Assembly (NCBI RefSeq): GCF_014705705.1
Contig: NZ_JACXLD010000005.1
Coordinates: 124,001 to 188,000 of the forward strand
Length of the DNA: 64,000 nucleotides
Reading direction: 5' to 3'
Source: Spongiibacter pelagi
Lineage (GTDB): Bacteria; Pseudomonadota; Gammaproteobacteria; Pseudomonadales; Spongiibacteraceae
Shown: one piece after another, positions 54,282 through 63,149 of the stretch
Layout of the letters: the number at the start of each line of letters is the position of its first letter
How positions within the stretch are numbered: position 1 is the first letter of the stretch
The notes under the pieces: model-generated
The model's input: only the letters and a program-made list of their open reading frames with translations
What the model was told of the DNA's origin: nothing
Databases searched by the model: none
Made by a program: the position numbers and the translations under genes

Positions 54282-55424
54282 CTAGAGCGTAAACCGCTGT
54301 TCCCGGTTCCCCACCGTTATTCCTCGATATTTGCAGCTACCGTGGCCATTTTGAAAGGCGGAGTTGGCAATTAACCAGATTTTTACAATCCTGCTTGGCA
54401 GTTCGCCGCCAATCGCCTGTTGGTAATCGGACTGGATCGGGCGTGATTCCACTAGCCATCGTCCCAGTGGGTCGCTACTGGGATTGCGCAGTACCCAGTG
54501 GGTTTCGCGCTTGTCCCAGTACGGCAGCGGGCATTGAAAAATGGTGTCTGGCGCTAATTGGCTGCTCCACATATAGGTCAGGTCTAAGCCGTTATCAAAT
54601 TCCACCGCGATAGAGAGATAGTCATGGGTGGGCTGAATATGTTCTGGCAGAGATGAGGGCAGGGCGTCCACCAGCCATTCCCAGCGCAGCAAGCTGTGCT
54701 TGTCCAAGGGCATGTCGACGGGGTATTGCAAAATCCCCACATCGCCATGGGTATCACAACATATGGCGCCGGCTTCATGTTCGCAGGTGGAGAAAATATC
54801 CGCTTCGCCCAAGCGCCACAAATACTGCCAGCCCTGTGGGGGCTTTTGCTTGATAGTTGATTGAGTAGCTGCGGTGGTTTTGCTAATGCGAATGTCCAGC
54901 TCGCCCAGCATGGCGGGCGGCGGCGGATCGATGCTGGTGCATCCGTCCGGGGTGCCGAAGGCGCCGGGTAGGGCGGCTTGTAGACGCAGCTCTCCCTGTT
55001 GGTCGGCGACTAGGGTATGTGTTTCTTGGGTGCAGCGCCGCATTTCGCCATCGCCAATGCGCCACCAGAGGCAGGTTTTGGCGCCCACGCTGACTTCAAG
55101 TGGTTTTGATAGAAACAGGCGGCCACGGGCGGCAAGGGTTACGCTGTCGCCGGGGTTAAGTTGTACGCCGGTGTTGTGCCACTGATTGTCTGCGGGGAGT
55201 GCGAGTTGGGCTTCAGCCTTAAATTTCGAGCTACTTGTCTTGTTGGGACTTTCGGTCAGTCGCCGGGCTCGGCGCTCGCCCCGCTTTCTAATAAAGGGAA
55301 CAAAGACTGAGAGCGGTGAAGGGGCATTGCGCTGGGGCAGGCCATCGCCGTTTTGAGCTTGACCCTGATCGCCAATCAAATCTAATGCCTGCGCAAGGCG
55401 AATACCAAGGGGAGCTTTTGCCAC
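54282..55424 (-). CDS. DUF3047 domain protein
   Basis: 380 residues. The N-terminal third is Pro/Arg-rich and of low complexity with no clear signal peptide. The C-terminal ~180 residues match the DUF3047 pattern in my memory: LRWEWLVDALP, THDYLSIAVEFDNG, LTYMWSSQ, then WVLRNPSSDPLGRWLVESR and VKIWLIANSAFQNG. Six cysteines occur, including GAICCDTHG. The function of the family is unknown. It starts 33 bases after the monooxygenase gene on the same strand, so co-transcription is likely. Confidence 0.72.
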   Translation of the reverse strand: MAKAPLGIRLAQALDLIGDQGQAQNGDGLPQRNAPSPLSVFVPFIRKRGERRARRLTESPNKTSSSKFKAEAQLALPADNQWHNTGVQLNPGDSVTLAARGRLFLSKPLEVSVGAKTCLWWRIGDGEMRRCTQETHTLVADQQGELRLQAALPGAFGTPDGCTSIDPPPPAMLGELDIRISKTTAATQSTIKQKPPQGWQYLWRLGEADIFSTCEHEAGAICCDTHGDVGILQYPVDMPLDKHSLLRWEWLVDALPSSLPEHIQPTHDYLSIAVEFDNGLDLTYMWSSQLAPDTIFQCPLPYWDKRETHWVLRNPSSDPLGRWLVESRPIQSDYQQAIGGELPSRIVKIWLIANSAFQNGHGSCKYRGITVGNREQRFTL

Positions 55425-55457
55425 TGGGGTTTCCTTTAATTGATGCTTTTGGCCGGC

Positions 55458-56936
55458 TTACTCGGCTTTTGCCGGCTGTAACTCGTAGTCTTGTAGGTCG
55501 AGCTTGCCGGTCATTAGTCGGTAGCTAAAGGTAAAGCCGGGCCAGTTATTGGTGACTTTGCCAGAGTCGCTGATATACCAAGAATCGCAGCCGGCCACCC
55601 ATACGCTGTGTTGCAGTTGTTGCTGCATTTGTTGGCTAAACTCCTGTTGCTTGCTGGCCTTCACATTCATCCAGGCCAGCCCCGGTGCCAGCAACATACG
55701 TACGCATTGCATCACGTAGCGAATTTGGGATTCCAGCATAAAAATAATCGAGCTATGGGCGAGATTGGTATTGGGGCCGTAGAGCAGAAACAGGTTGGGA
55801 AAGCCTGAAACCGAAATACCTTTGTAGGCCTCGGCGCCATCCTTCCACACTTCATTTAAATCCAGTCCATTGAGTCCGGTAATTTTCATCGGGGTTAAAA
55901 AGTCGGTGGCCTTAAACCCCGTGCCATAAATAATGGCATCGACCGGGTGGTGTTGGCCGTCTTTGGTGGTCAGGCCGTCTTCGGTGATTTCCTGAATACC
56001 GTCGGTAATAACCTCAACATGACTTTGGTTTATCGCAGGAAACCAGTCATTGGCCAGAAGTAGGCGCTTACATCCAATCTTGTAATCGGGGATCAGTTTT
56101 TCGCATTTCTCCGGATCTTGAATTTGCTTGCGCATCATTCGTTTGCACTGCCAGCCCCAAGCCTCGAGCAAAAAACCAAAGCGGGTGAAACCAATGGCAC
56201 GAATCTCGTTTTTCCAATAAATACTGGTGCGATAAAGGCGATCAAAAATAGGAAAGGTTTCAAACAGCCACTGCTCAAACCCGGTAAAAGGGCGGTCGGG
56301 TTTGGGTGCGACCCAGGCACCTGAGCGTTGAAATAATTTCAGCTTGGCGACCTTGGGCACAATCTGCGGCACAAACTGAATAGCGCTGGCACCGGTGCCC
56401 ACTACGGCGACTGATTTACCATCGAGATCAATATCGTGATTCCAGCGGGCGGAGTGGAAGCTATCGCCCTGAAATTTTTCCATACCGGGAATATTGGGCA
56501 TGGCCGGTTGGTTGAGCTGGCCTACCGCGCTGATTAATACATCGGCGTTGAAATTTTCGCCATTGCGGGTGGTGAGCTGCCACTGGGCGGTGTGCTTGTC
56601 GAAAGTGGCGGTAAGCACTTCCTGATTAAACTGAATGTGCTCGTGCAGACCGTATTTGGCGGCGCAGCTTTCCATATAGGCGCGGATTTCGGGTTGCAGG
56701 CCAAACTTGCGCGACCAGTCACTCTTGGGCTCAAAGGAAAACGAATACAGATGGGACTGTACATCGCAGGCGGCACCGGGATAAGTGTTGTCGCGCCACG
56801 TGCCGCCGAGGCTGTCGGCTTTTTCCAGTAGGGTAAAAGAGTGAATACCCGCTTTTTTTAGTTGAATTGCCATGCCCAAGCCGCCAAAGCCGGTGCCGAT
56901 AATCACAATATGCGGGGCGTTTTTTTCGTGGGCCAT
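55458..56936 (-). CDS. flavin-dependent monooxygenase of Baeyer-Villiger type
   Basis: 492 residues. FAD-binding GTGFGGLGMAIQL near the N-terminus and a second Rossmann GTGASAIQFVPQIV near residue 185 flank the Baeyer-Villiger fingerprint FQGDSFHSARWNHD (FxGxxxHxxxW with D after it). TWRDNTYPGAACDVQSHLYSFSF is also typical. Such enzymes insert oxygen next to ketones of cyclic or linear compounds using NADPH. The neighbouring PQQ alcohol dehydrogenase could supply the ketone, a classical alcohol-to-ketone-to-ester route. The substrate is unknown. An N-hydroxylating relative cannot be excluded. Confidence 0.9.
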   Translation of the reverse strand: MAHEKNAPHIVIIGTGFGGLGMAIQLKKAGIHSFTLLEKADSLGGTWRDNTYPGAACDVQSHLYSFSFEPKSDWSRKFGLQPEIRAYMESCAAKYGLHEHIQFNQEVLTATFDKHTAQWQLTTRNGENFNADVLISAVGQLNQPAMPNIPGMEKFQGDSFHSARWNHDIDLDGKSVAVVGTGASAIQFVPQIVPKVAKLKLFQRSGAWVAPKPDRPFTGFEQWLFETFPIFDRLYRTSIYWKNEIRAIGFTRFGFLLEAWGWQCKRMMRKQIQDPEKCEKLIPDYKIGCKRLLLANDWFPAINQSHVEVITDGIQEITEDGLTTKDGQHHPVDAIIYGTGFKATDFLTPMKITGLNGLDLNEVWKDGAEAYKGISVSGFPNLFLLYGPNTNLAHSSIIFMLESQIRYVMQCVRMLLAPGLAWMNVKASKQQEFSQQMQQQLQHSVWVAGCDSWYISDSGKVTNNWPGFTFSYRLMTGKLDLQDYELQPAKAE

Positions 56937-57034
56937 ACGCTGTGCTCCAGTGTTTATTTTTATAAGAAGACTTTGCAGTGATTATCAGAGATTGGCAGCT
57001 AGATCATCTTGTTAATCGGGGCCAAAAAAACAAT

Positions 57035-57056
57035 AAAAAAGGACACGGCACTGTCC
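57035..57056 (-). terminator. rho-independent terminator of the MalT-like regulator gene
   Basis: On the minus strand GGACA and TGTCC form a short hairpin followed by six T residues, immediately after the regulator stop codon. It separates the regulator from the Baeyer-Villiger gene. Confidence 0.75.
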
Positions 57057-57059
57057 GAA

Positions 57060-59780
57060 TTACAAATACCCAAGCTCTCGTGCTTTAACCAAGGCACCGG
57101 GGCGGTTTCTTACGCCGAGCTTGCCGTAGATATTATGGAGATGCCATTTGAGGGTGCCTTCCGATACGAATAAGGCTTCGGCAATTTCTTTATTGCTCAA
57201 CTCCGACTCAAGGCGCTTGAGAATTTGCTGCTCGCGTTTTGAGAGTTTTTCAATGAGTTCGCGGTCGGCGCTAGACATGGATACGGCGTGCTCACCGCGC
57301 AGCGCTTGCTGCAATTTATTGAGCAAATCGGTTGCGCTGTCGCTGACTTCGCTGGGTTTTAATGCGCTGATCAGGCTGCCAAGTGCCGCTGCCTCATTGA
57401 TGAAAATTTGGTAGTAGCCCTGTGGGCCAGCAATCTCCAAGGCGTTGATTAAGGATTTTTTGGCGGCTTTTTTATCGTTGGCGGCTTTATGGGCCATGGT
57501 GGTAATCAGCAGTAACTCAACTTGTCGTAACAAAAAGCCTTTATCGGTTGCGGTGGTAATGCCGGCTTCAAGTAGGGCGATGGCGGCTTTGGGGTCTTTG
57601 AGTAAAAGCACCCGCGAGCCAGTGCGAATGGATTTATCCAGTAATAAGCGGTGCAGGTTTTCGCCACTTTGTTGTTCGGTGGGAATACCCTGTTTCGCCA
57701 GCAGCGCCTCTGCTTCTTCAATTCGGTTTAGTCGGCACAGCCAAACACATTCTTCTGCCGCCAGACTAACGAGCACCCGCTCGAAATTTTGCGCGGCGCC
57801 CACCGCTTGCCCTTGGCGCAAACTGGTTAGCGCCGCTTCCGGATCATTTTTGGCAAATTGGAAACGCGCCAGCGAAAGGTATTTCAAAATAATAAAGTCG
57901 GCCTGGCTGAACTCATCAAAGGTGTCGCTGGAAATACCCACGTGGTATTCCAGTTTTTCAATATCACCCAGTTCGTAGGCTATCGCTGCCAGAATGGTGT
58001 GGCAGGAGGCGGTAAAGTCGCGTTCGCCCCCCAGTTGCTGTTCCACCATTTGCAGGGCTTTTTCCGCCATTGGGCGGGCCTCTTGATAACGACCGGCTTT
58101 AAACAGCAAGAAGCAGTAAATCCAGTAACTCCACATGAGGTTGAAGTACAGATTTTCGGCTTCCGCACATTCTCGAGATTGGGCAATGACCTGCAAGCCT
58201 TCCTCAATTTCGCCCCGGCTTTTATGGCCAAAGGCTTTTACCGTAAGCATATCGCCGCGCTTGTGGGCATCGGCATTGGGCCAGTTTTCCAGCCAGTTGC
58301 TGGACAAGTTATAAGAGGTTTCGCCTTCATCTCTAAGGGCGGAATACGTGGCTTGTAAATGGGTAAGCGCGCAATCCAGTTCAGCAATCAGTTCGGTGTC
58401 TGGTTGGCTCTGGTTTAACAAGGTTTGGCGGTGTTCAGCAATCAGTTTGAGCTGCTGTTCCGATTCTTCGCGGCCAGAATAAAACGCCATGGCAAAGGCG
58501 TAAGCACACCGTATTTGCGGGTGATGGTGAAGCCACTCTTCAGGAATGGCATCGATCCAGCGCATTAGAGTTTGAATATTGCCCTTCTGGCTGTTGAGTT
58601 GGGCGGCATTCTCCTCCACCCAATCTGAGGCGTATTGCCAGTTTTGGTTGCGAGTGGCGCAGGCGATGGCTTCTTCCGGGTGGCCGCGCTCGTAAAACCA
58701 TGTTGCGCCGCTATTCAGGGTGTCGTAGCTGAGGCCGCTGGCTTCTACCTCGCTGCGTCCACGCAGATAGCTGGCAATAAAATGGTGGAAGCGATACCAG
58801 TCGCCAGTGGAGTCCAGTGGCACTAAGAACATATTGCGGATGCGCAGTTGTTCCAAGATCAGCGGTGCGTCTTTGCGATCGCTGATATGCGCAGCGAGTT
58901 CGCCATTTACCCGATCAAACTGGGCAATTTGATAAATAAATTTACGCAAATCCGGGTCGAGGCTGGAGAGCATAACCTCGCCCAAATAATCGACCACGTT
59001 TTGATCCGTGCCGCTGAACTTCTCGATCAGATCGTGATTTTGCGGCTGGGTTTCCAGAGTGATAACCGCCAGCTCTAGACCGGCTGGCCAGCCTTCAGTG
59101 CGTTGGTGTAGCGCTAGAATTTCAGCTTCGGTCAGTCGGTTTGGCAGCCGCGTGTTTAAGAATTCGCGGCTTTGATCTAACGTGAAGGCTAAATCTTTAA
59201 TATCGCGCTCAACCAGTTTACGGCGCACGCGCAGCTTGCCTAATTTTAGTTGTGGCTCTTCGCGGCTACCCAATACAAATTGGCAGTTGGGCGGCGTGTA
59301 GTTAATCATCCAGTTCAGCATCTCCAGTGTTTCAGGAGATTGAATAAACTGGAGATCATCCATGATGATAATCAGTTGGCGTTTTAAGTTGCCCAATTCA
59401 AAGGCGAGGGCTTCCAGCGTGGCTTTGATATTCAAAAAGCCCTGCTGGCTAAGGGTATGGGAATCTTTAATTAAATCGGGCAGGGTACGATCAACGGCGG
59501 TAATTAAATACCGTAGCAGTCTGCCGGGATCATTGTCTTCTGGGTCTAGGCTCAACCATGTGGCGTCGAACTCTTTGTGTTGTGCCCACTGGTGAATTTC
59601 CGACATCAAGGTGGATTTGCCGTAACCCGCCGGAGCTTTTAATAAATAAACAGAAGCGTGACCGTTGCTGAAAGATTCGGGCGGCAGCAGGTTGTACCGG
59701 CGAATCGGGTTGCCTGCACCGACGCTGGGAAAAAGTTTGGTTTCTACAATTGCCTGACTGTTTATAGTTTTTTTCGACAT
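57060..59780 (-). CDS. MalT/AlkS-like ATP-dependent LuxR-family activator
   Basis: 906 residues, the usual MalT size. The N-terminal STAND ATPase has Walker A APAGYGKSTLM near residue 52 and a Walker B-like LIIIMDDLQF near residue 140, followed by tetratricopeptide-like helical repeats over residues ~360-780. The C-terminal LuxR domain is LSKREQQILKRLESELSNKEIAEALF with SEGTLKWHLHNIYGKLGVRN. MalT and AlkS bind an inducer and ATP, then activate target genes; AlkS activates alkane degradation. In this cluster the targets are probably the PQQ alcohol dehydrogenase and the divergent SDR-receptor genes. The inducer is unknown. Confidence 0.92.
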   Translation of the reverse strand: MSKKTINSQAIVETKLFPSVGAGNPIRRYNLLPPESFSNGHASVYLLKAPAGYGKSTLMSEIHQWAQHKEFDATWLSLDPEDNDPGRLLRYLITAVDRTLPDLIKDSHTLSQQGFLNIKATLEALAFELGNLKRQLIIIMDDLQFIQSPETLEMLNWMINYTPPNCQFVLGSREEPQLKLGKLRVRRKLVERDIKDLAFTLDQSREFLNTRLPNRLTEAEILALHQRTEGWPAGLELAVITLETQPQNHDLIEKFSGTDQNVVDYLGEVMLSSLDPDLRKFIYQIAQFDRVNGELAAHISDRKDAPLILEQLRIRNMFLVPLDSTGDWYRFHHFIASYLRGRSEVEASGLSYDTLNSGATWFYERGHPEEAIACATRNQNWQYASDWVEENAAQLNSQKGNIQTLMRWIDAIPEEWLHHHPQIRCAYAFAMAFYSGREESEQQLKLIAEHRQTLLNQSQPDTELIAELDCALTHLQATYSALRDEGETSYNLSSNWLENWPNADAHKRGDMLTVKAFGHKSRGEIEEGLQVIAQSRECAEAENLYFNLMWSYWIYCFLLFKAGRYQEARPMAEKALQMVEQQLGGERDFTASCHTILAAIAYELGDIEKLEYHVGISSDTFDEFSQADFIILKYLSLARFQFAKNDPEAALTSLRQGQAVGAAQNFERVLVSLAAEECVWLCRLNRIEEAEALLAKQGIPTEQQSGENLHRLLLDKSIRTGSRVLLLKDPKAAIALLEAGITTATDKGFLLRQVELLLITTMAHKAANDKKAAKKSLINALEIAGPQGYYQIFINEAAALGSLISALKPSEVSDSATDLLNKLQQALRGEHAVSMSSADRELIEKLSKREQQILKRLESELSNKEIAEALFVSEGTLKWHLHNIYGKLGVRNRPGALVKARELGYL

Positions 59781-59819
59781 TGGCTCTGGGCGCGGGTCAT
59801 TTAGCCGGAGGCCCTTTTA

Positions 59820-59906
59820 TACACTCCCCTCCGGTCAAGCGTTACAGCCTATAGTGAGGCCAGCCAAGAGGCAAGGCCACGGCGTACGCGTTGTGATGGG
59901 AGTGTA
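59820..59906. promoter_or_regulatory. inverted repeats TACACTCCC / GGGAGTGTA upstream of the MalT-like gene
   Basis: TACACTCCC at 59820-59828 and its exact complement GGGAGTGTA at 59898-59906 are 69 bases apart, in the gap between the PQQ dehydrogenase gene and the regulator gene. They may be binding sites for a regulator of this region. Function is inferred from symmetry and position. Confidence 0.4.
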
Positions 59907-59907
59907 A

Positions 59908-59935
59908 AATTCAGCCCGCAGTAGCGGGCTGAATT
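59908..59935 (-). terminator. strong hairpin terminator of the PQQ dehydrogenase gene
   Basis: AATTCAGCCCGC and GCGGGCTGAATT pair perfectly over 12 bases around a 4-base loop and, read on the minus strand, run into TTTACACT. It lies 34 bases after the dehydrogenase stop. Confidence 0.8.
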
Positions 59936-59969
59936 GGAGGGAGTTACGTCCTTGGCTTTGGCTCTGATC

Positions 59970-62090
59970 TTAGTCTTTGCCTTCGACCAGATCGTTGGCG
60001 CGCTTAATCACATAGGCGTGGATCGTATCGGTTTGCTCTTTGCTCAGACGATCCCAGAAGCCGATCATGCCTTTAGATTGGAGAGCGCCACCGAGCACGA
60101 TGCCGTCCCACATTTGGTGTTTTTCTGCTGTGAGGTAGCGCAGGTCCGGTACGGAGCTTGCGGATACCGCGCGGTCGCCGTGACACATATGGCAGTTTTC
60201 CATGTACAGCGCGTGGCCGCGAGTGATTGTCGCTTCGTCCGCCGTCGAGGCGGGTGGGGTCGGCAGCTCACCGCGACTTACCACGCTGGCAGGCAAGGTT
60301 TTGTCGGCATTGAGTTTGAATACCAATACCCGGCTATTATTTACCGCACCTTTGGCGTCGGCGATGATTTCACCCAGCGCCATTGCGCCGCCACCACCCC
60401 AGCCTGCGGCTACGGCAATATATTGCTCGCCATCTACAGAGTAGCTAATAGGAGCGGCAACAATGCCGGTGTAAGCATTAGTCGACCACAGGCGCTCGCC
60501 GTTGTCGGCGCGGTAGGCGACCAATTCACCGTCGGCATTACCTTGGAAAATCAGGTTGCCAGCGGTGGAGAGAATGCCGCCATTCCACATATTAGGGTGC
60601 TGTACTCGCCATACTTCTTTTTTCTGAATGGGGTCCCAGGCGGAAATGTGGCCGCGAATAGTGGGCATGACGGCGGCGCGAATTTCAGGATCATTTTCTG
60701 GCAAGCCCGCAGCAGCGAGATTTACGCCGACATTCCAACCCTTCTTGCTGTACTTGAAGTTAGGATCATCCATGTACGCCATGGCGTTTTCCTGGGCAGG
60801 AATATAGACCAGTCCTGTTTGCGGGCTGTAGCTCATGGGGTGCCAGTTATGGCCGCCCAGCGGGTGCGGAGCAACCAGATGGGGTTTGCCATCGGTGTAG
60901 CGCGAGCCTTCGTTTTCAACTGGGCGTCCGGTTTTCTGATCAACGTGATCTGCCCAGGTTGCGTGGGTGTATTTATCGGCAGAAATAAACTCGCCAGTGA
61001 GGCGATCCAGCACGTAGAAGAAGCCGTTTTTCGGCGCCTGCATAATGACTTTGCGGATGTTGCCGTCGAGGTTAAGGTCGGCCAGAATCATGTGCTGGGT
61101 TGCAGTGTAATCCCAGCTCTCACCGGGAGTGGTTTGGTAGTGCCACACGTAATCACCGGTGTCTGGGCGCAGTGCCAGAATGGACGATAAGAAGTAGTTG
61201 TCGCCACCGTCTGGGCTGCGAATCTGGCGGTTCCAAGGCGAACCATTGCCAACGCCTAAATAGAGCAGGTCGAGTTCGGGGTCGTAGGCCATGGAATCCC
61301 ATACCGTGCCGCCGCCGCCAACTTCCCACCATTTGCCGCCGCCCCAAGTTTTGGCAGCTTTTTCCAAAATTGGGTGTTCAAAGGGCTTGGATGGGTCGCC
61401 GGGTACGGTATAGAAGCGCCAAACCATATCGCCGGTTTCGGTGTCGTAAGCGCTGATATAACCGCGCACGCCCAGCTCGCCACCACCGTTACCAATCATT
61501 ACCTTGTCTTTGATGATGCGAGGTGCGCCGGTAATGGAGTAGGGGCGCTCTTTATCGGTGGTTTGTACTTCCCATAGGCGGCTGCCGTTTTGGGCATCTA
61601 GTGCGATGAGTCGGCCATCCAAGGTGCCGAAATAGACTTTGCCTTTCCACACGGCCACGCCACGGTTGACCACGTCGCAGCACAGATTAACGGCCCAAGT
61701 GGGTGGAACTTGGGGATCGTATTGCCACAGCATTTCGCCGGTCTTGGCATCCAGTGCAAACACCATGCTCCATGAGCCGGTCACATACATGACGCCGTCA
61801 ACCACAATGGGGGTGGCTTCCACGCCGCGATTGGTAGGTAAATTGAAATACCAGTCCAAGCCCAGCTTGGCGGCGTTTTCATCGGTGATTTGCTTGAGCG
61901 GGCTGAAGCGCTGCTCGTCGTAGGTGCGGCCGTGGCTCATCCAGTTTCCCGGCTCTTTATCGGCCGCCATAATTCGCGCGCCGTCTACAGCGGCGGGCAG
62001 GGTTGCTTGGGGAGCTTCGGATTTGCCGCAGGCGCTGAGACCCGCGATAGTCAGGGCAAGATATAAGCCAGTCAGCTTGAGAGGTCGCAT
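59970..62090 (-). CDS. PQQ-dependent quinohaemoprotein alcohol dehydrogenase
   Basis: 706 residues with a lipoprotein signal ending LSAC. The eight-bladed propeller carries W-motif repeats (for example YVTGSWSMVFALDAKTGEMLW split around residues 105-125), the vicinal Cys pair NLCCDVVN near residue 138 and the Ca-PQQ region TWADHVDQKTGRP. At the C-terminus sits a cytochrome c domain with CHMCHG near residue 633 and a Met ligand candidate in KGMIGFWD. This is a type II quinohaemoprotein. It oxidises alcohols in the periplasm and passes electrons through haem c. It is divergent from the SDR gene and upstream of the MalT-like gene. PQQ biosynthesis genes are not in the window. Confidence 0.94.
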   Translation of the reverse strand: MRPLKLTGLYLALTIAGLSACGKSEAPQATLPAAVDGARIMAADKEPGNWMSHGRTYDEQRFSPLKQITDENAAKLGLDWYFNLPTNRGVEATPIVVDGVMYVTGSWSMVFALDAKTGEMLWQYDPQVPPTWAVNLCCDVVNRGVAVWKGKVYFGTLDGRLIALDAQNGSRLWEVQTTDKERPYSITGAPRIIKDKVMIGNGGGELGVRGYISAYDTETGDMVWRFYTVPGDPSKPFEHPILEKAAKTWGGGKWWEVGGGGTVWDSMAYDPELDLLYLGVGNGSPWNRQIRSPDGGDNYFLSSILALRPDTGDYVWHYQTTPGESWDYTATQHMILADLNLDGNIRKVIMQAPKNGFFYVLDRLTGEFISADKYTHATWADHVDQKTGRPVENEGSRYTDGKPHLVAPHPLGGHNWHPMSYSPQTGLVYIPAQENAMAYMDDPNFKYSKKGWNVGVNLAAAGLPENDPEIRAAVMPTIRGHISAWDPIQKKEVWRVQHPNMWNGGILSTAGNLIFQGNADGELVAYRADNGERLWSTNAYTGIVAAPISYSVDGEQYIAVAAGWGGGGAMALGEIIADAKGAVNNSRVLVFKLNADKTLPASVVSRGELPTPPASTADEATITRGHALYMENCHMCHGDRAVSASSVPDLRYLTAEKHQMWDGIVLGGALQSKGMIGFWDRLSKEQTDTIHAYVIKRANDLVEGKD

Positions 62091-62166
62091 AGGAATTGTC
62101 TCTTCTTATATAGGTGGCGCAAATTGTGACGCCCTAATATTTTATTGGCAGTAATGCTACGCCTAA

Positions 62167-62211
62167 AACCCAACCTCAACACCTAACTTCAGTTAGGGGT
62201 TTTTCTGGGTT
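62167..62211. promoter_or_regulatory. nested inverted repeats in the PQQ dehydrogenase / SDR divergent region
   Basis: An inner hairpin CCTAAC-TTCA-GTTAGG (62182-62197) is enclosed by AACCCA (62167-62172) and TGGGTT (62206-62211). The region lies between divergent promoters (169-bp gap), so a regulator, possibly the MalT-like protein, could bind here. Inference only. Confidence 0.4.
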
Positions 62212-62259
62212 GACTCCCTGACAATGGCGACACTAAAAAAATAAGGGAGTTCCAATCCA

Positions 62260-63069
62260 ATGCTGAAAGAGTTTCAGCTCAATGGCAAGGTCGCGCTAGT
62301 GACCGGTGCCGGTCGAGGTATTGGTGCCGAGTGCGCCCGCGTGATGGCGGAAGCCGGCGCCCGAGTCATGTTAACCGATGTTGACCTCAATGCGTGTACA
62401 CAAGTGCAGACCGCGTTGCTCAATCAGGGGATTGAGTGCTGTGTAATGCAGCAAGACGTTACCGATGAAGCCCGCTGGCAGGAAGTGGTGAATGAAACCA
62501 TCGAGCAATTGGGCGGCTTGGATATTCTGATTAATAACGCCGGTATTCTCGATGGCTCGCTGGTCGAGCTGGATTCACTGGAGCAGGTCACTCGCCTGAA
62601 TAAGGTGAATATCGAATCAGTATTTCTCGGCATGAAATACGCCGCGTTAGCGATGAAGCCAGATGGCGCTGCAGGTAAAGGCGGTTCCATTATTAACTTG
62701 TCTTCTGTTGCTGCACTGGCTGGCACCATTGCCCACAGTGCTTATGGCGCAACCAAGGGCGCGGTGGCTTCTTATTCCCGTCATGCGGCGGCTGAATTTG
62801 GCAGCCTGGGTTACGGCATTCGCGTGAATTCCATTCACCCTGGTGTGATTGAAACGCCAATGGGCGACCACGTGAAACACACCTGGGTGAATCTCGGCAT
62901 CATGCCCGATGAGGAATCAGCAGATGCCATGGTGAAATCCATGACCTCTCTTGGTCGCAATGGCACCCCACGCGATATTGCGCTGGCGGCCTTGTATCTG
63001 GCCTCGGATGCCAGTGCTTTTGTTACCGGTATTCAGCTTTCCGTCGATGGCGGCATGGCGAATAGATAA
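62260..63069 (+). CDS. short-chain dehydrogenase/reductase (SDR)
   Basis: 269 residues. The cofactor site is TGAGRGIGAECARVMAEAG, with Asp at the end of the second strand (TDVDLN), which favours NAD. NNAG at about residue 93 follows. The catalytic triad is Ser in INLSSVAAL with the pair YGATK around residue 165, and the C-terminus has IHPGVIETPMGD and VDGGMANR. This looks like a classical alcohol or hydroxysteroid-type dehydrogenase. It starts 169 bases from the PQQ dehydrogenase start, in the opposite direction, and precedes a TonB receptor. It probably oxidises an alcohol from the same pathway. Confidence 0.92.
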   Translation: MLKEFQLNGKVALVTGAGRGIGAECARVMAEAGARVMLTDVDLNACTQVQTALLNQGIECCVMQQDVTDEARWQEVVNETIEQLGGLDILINNAGILDGSLVELDSLEQVTRLNKVNIESVFLGMKYAALAMKPDGAAGKGGSIINLSSVAALAGTIAHSAYGATKGAVASYSRHAAAEFGSLGYGIRVNSIHPGVIETPMGDHVKHTWVNLGIMPDEESADAMVKSMTSLGRNGTPRDIALAALYLASDASAFVTGIQLSVDGGMANR

Positions 63070-63149
63070 GCAGAAAAAATTTATAACAAGCAACACAGCA
63101 AAATAACTTGTATCAACAATAACTTGAAATGGGTAAGGCGAGGAGTCAC

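Noticed and set aside
59934-61190. Long open frame (418 codons) on the plus strand opposite the PQQ dehydrogenase
   Set aside because: It lies entirely within a well-supported gene on the other strand, shows no domain and has shadow-type composition. The dehydrogenase motifs decide the true strand.
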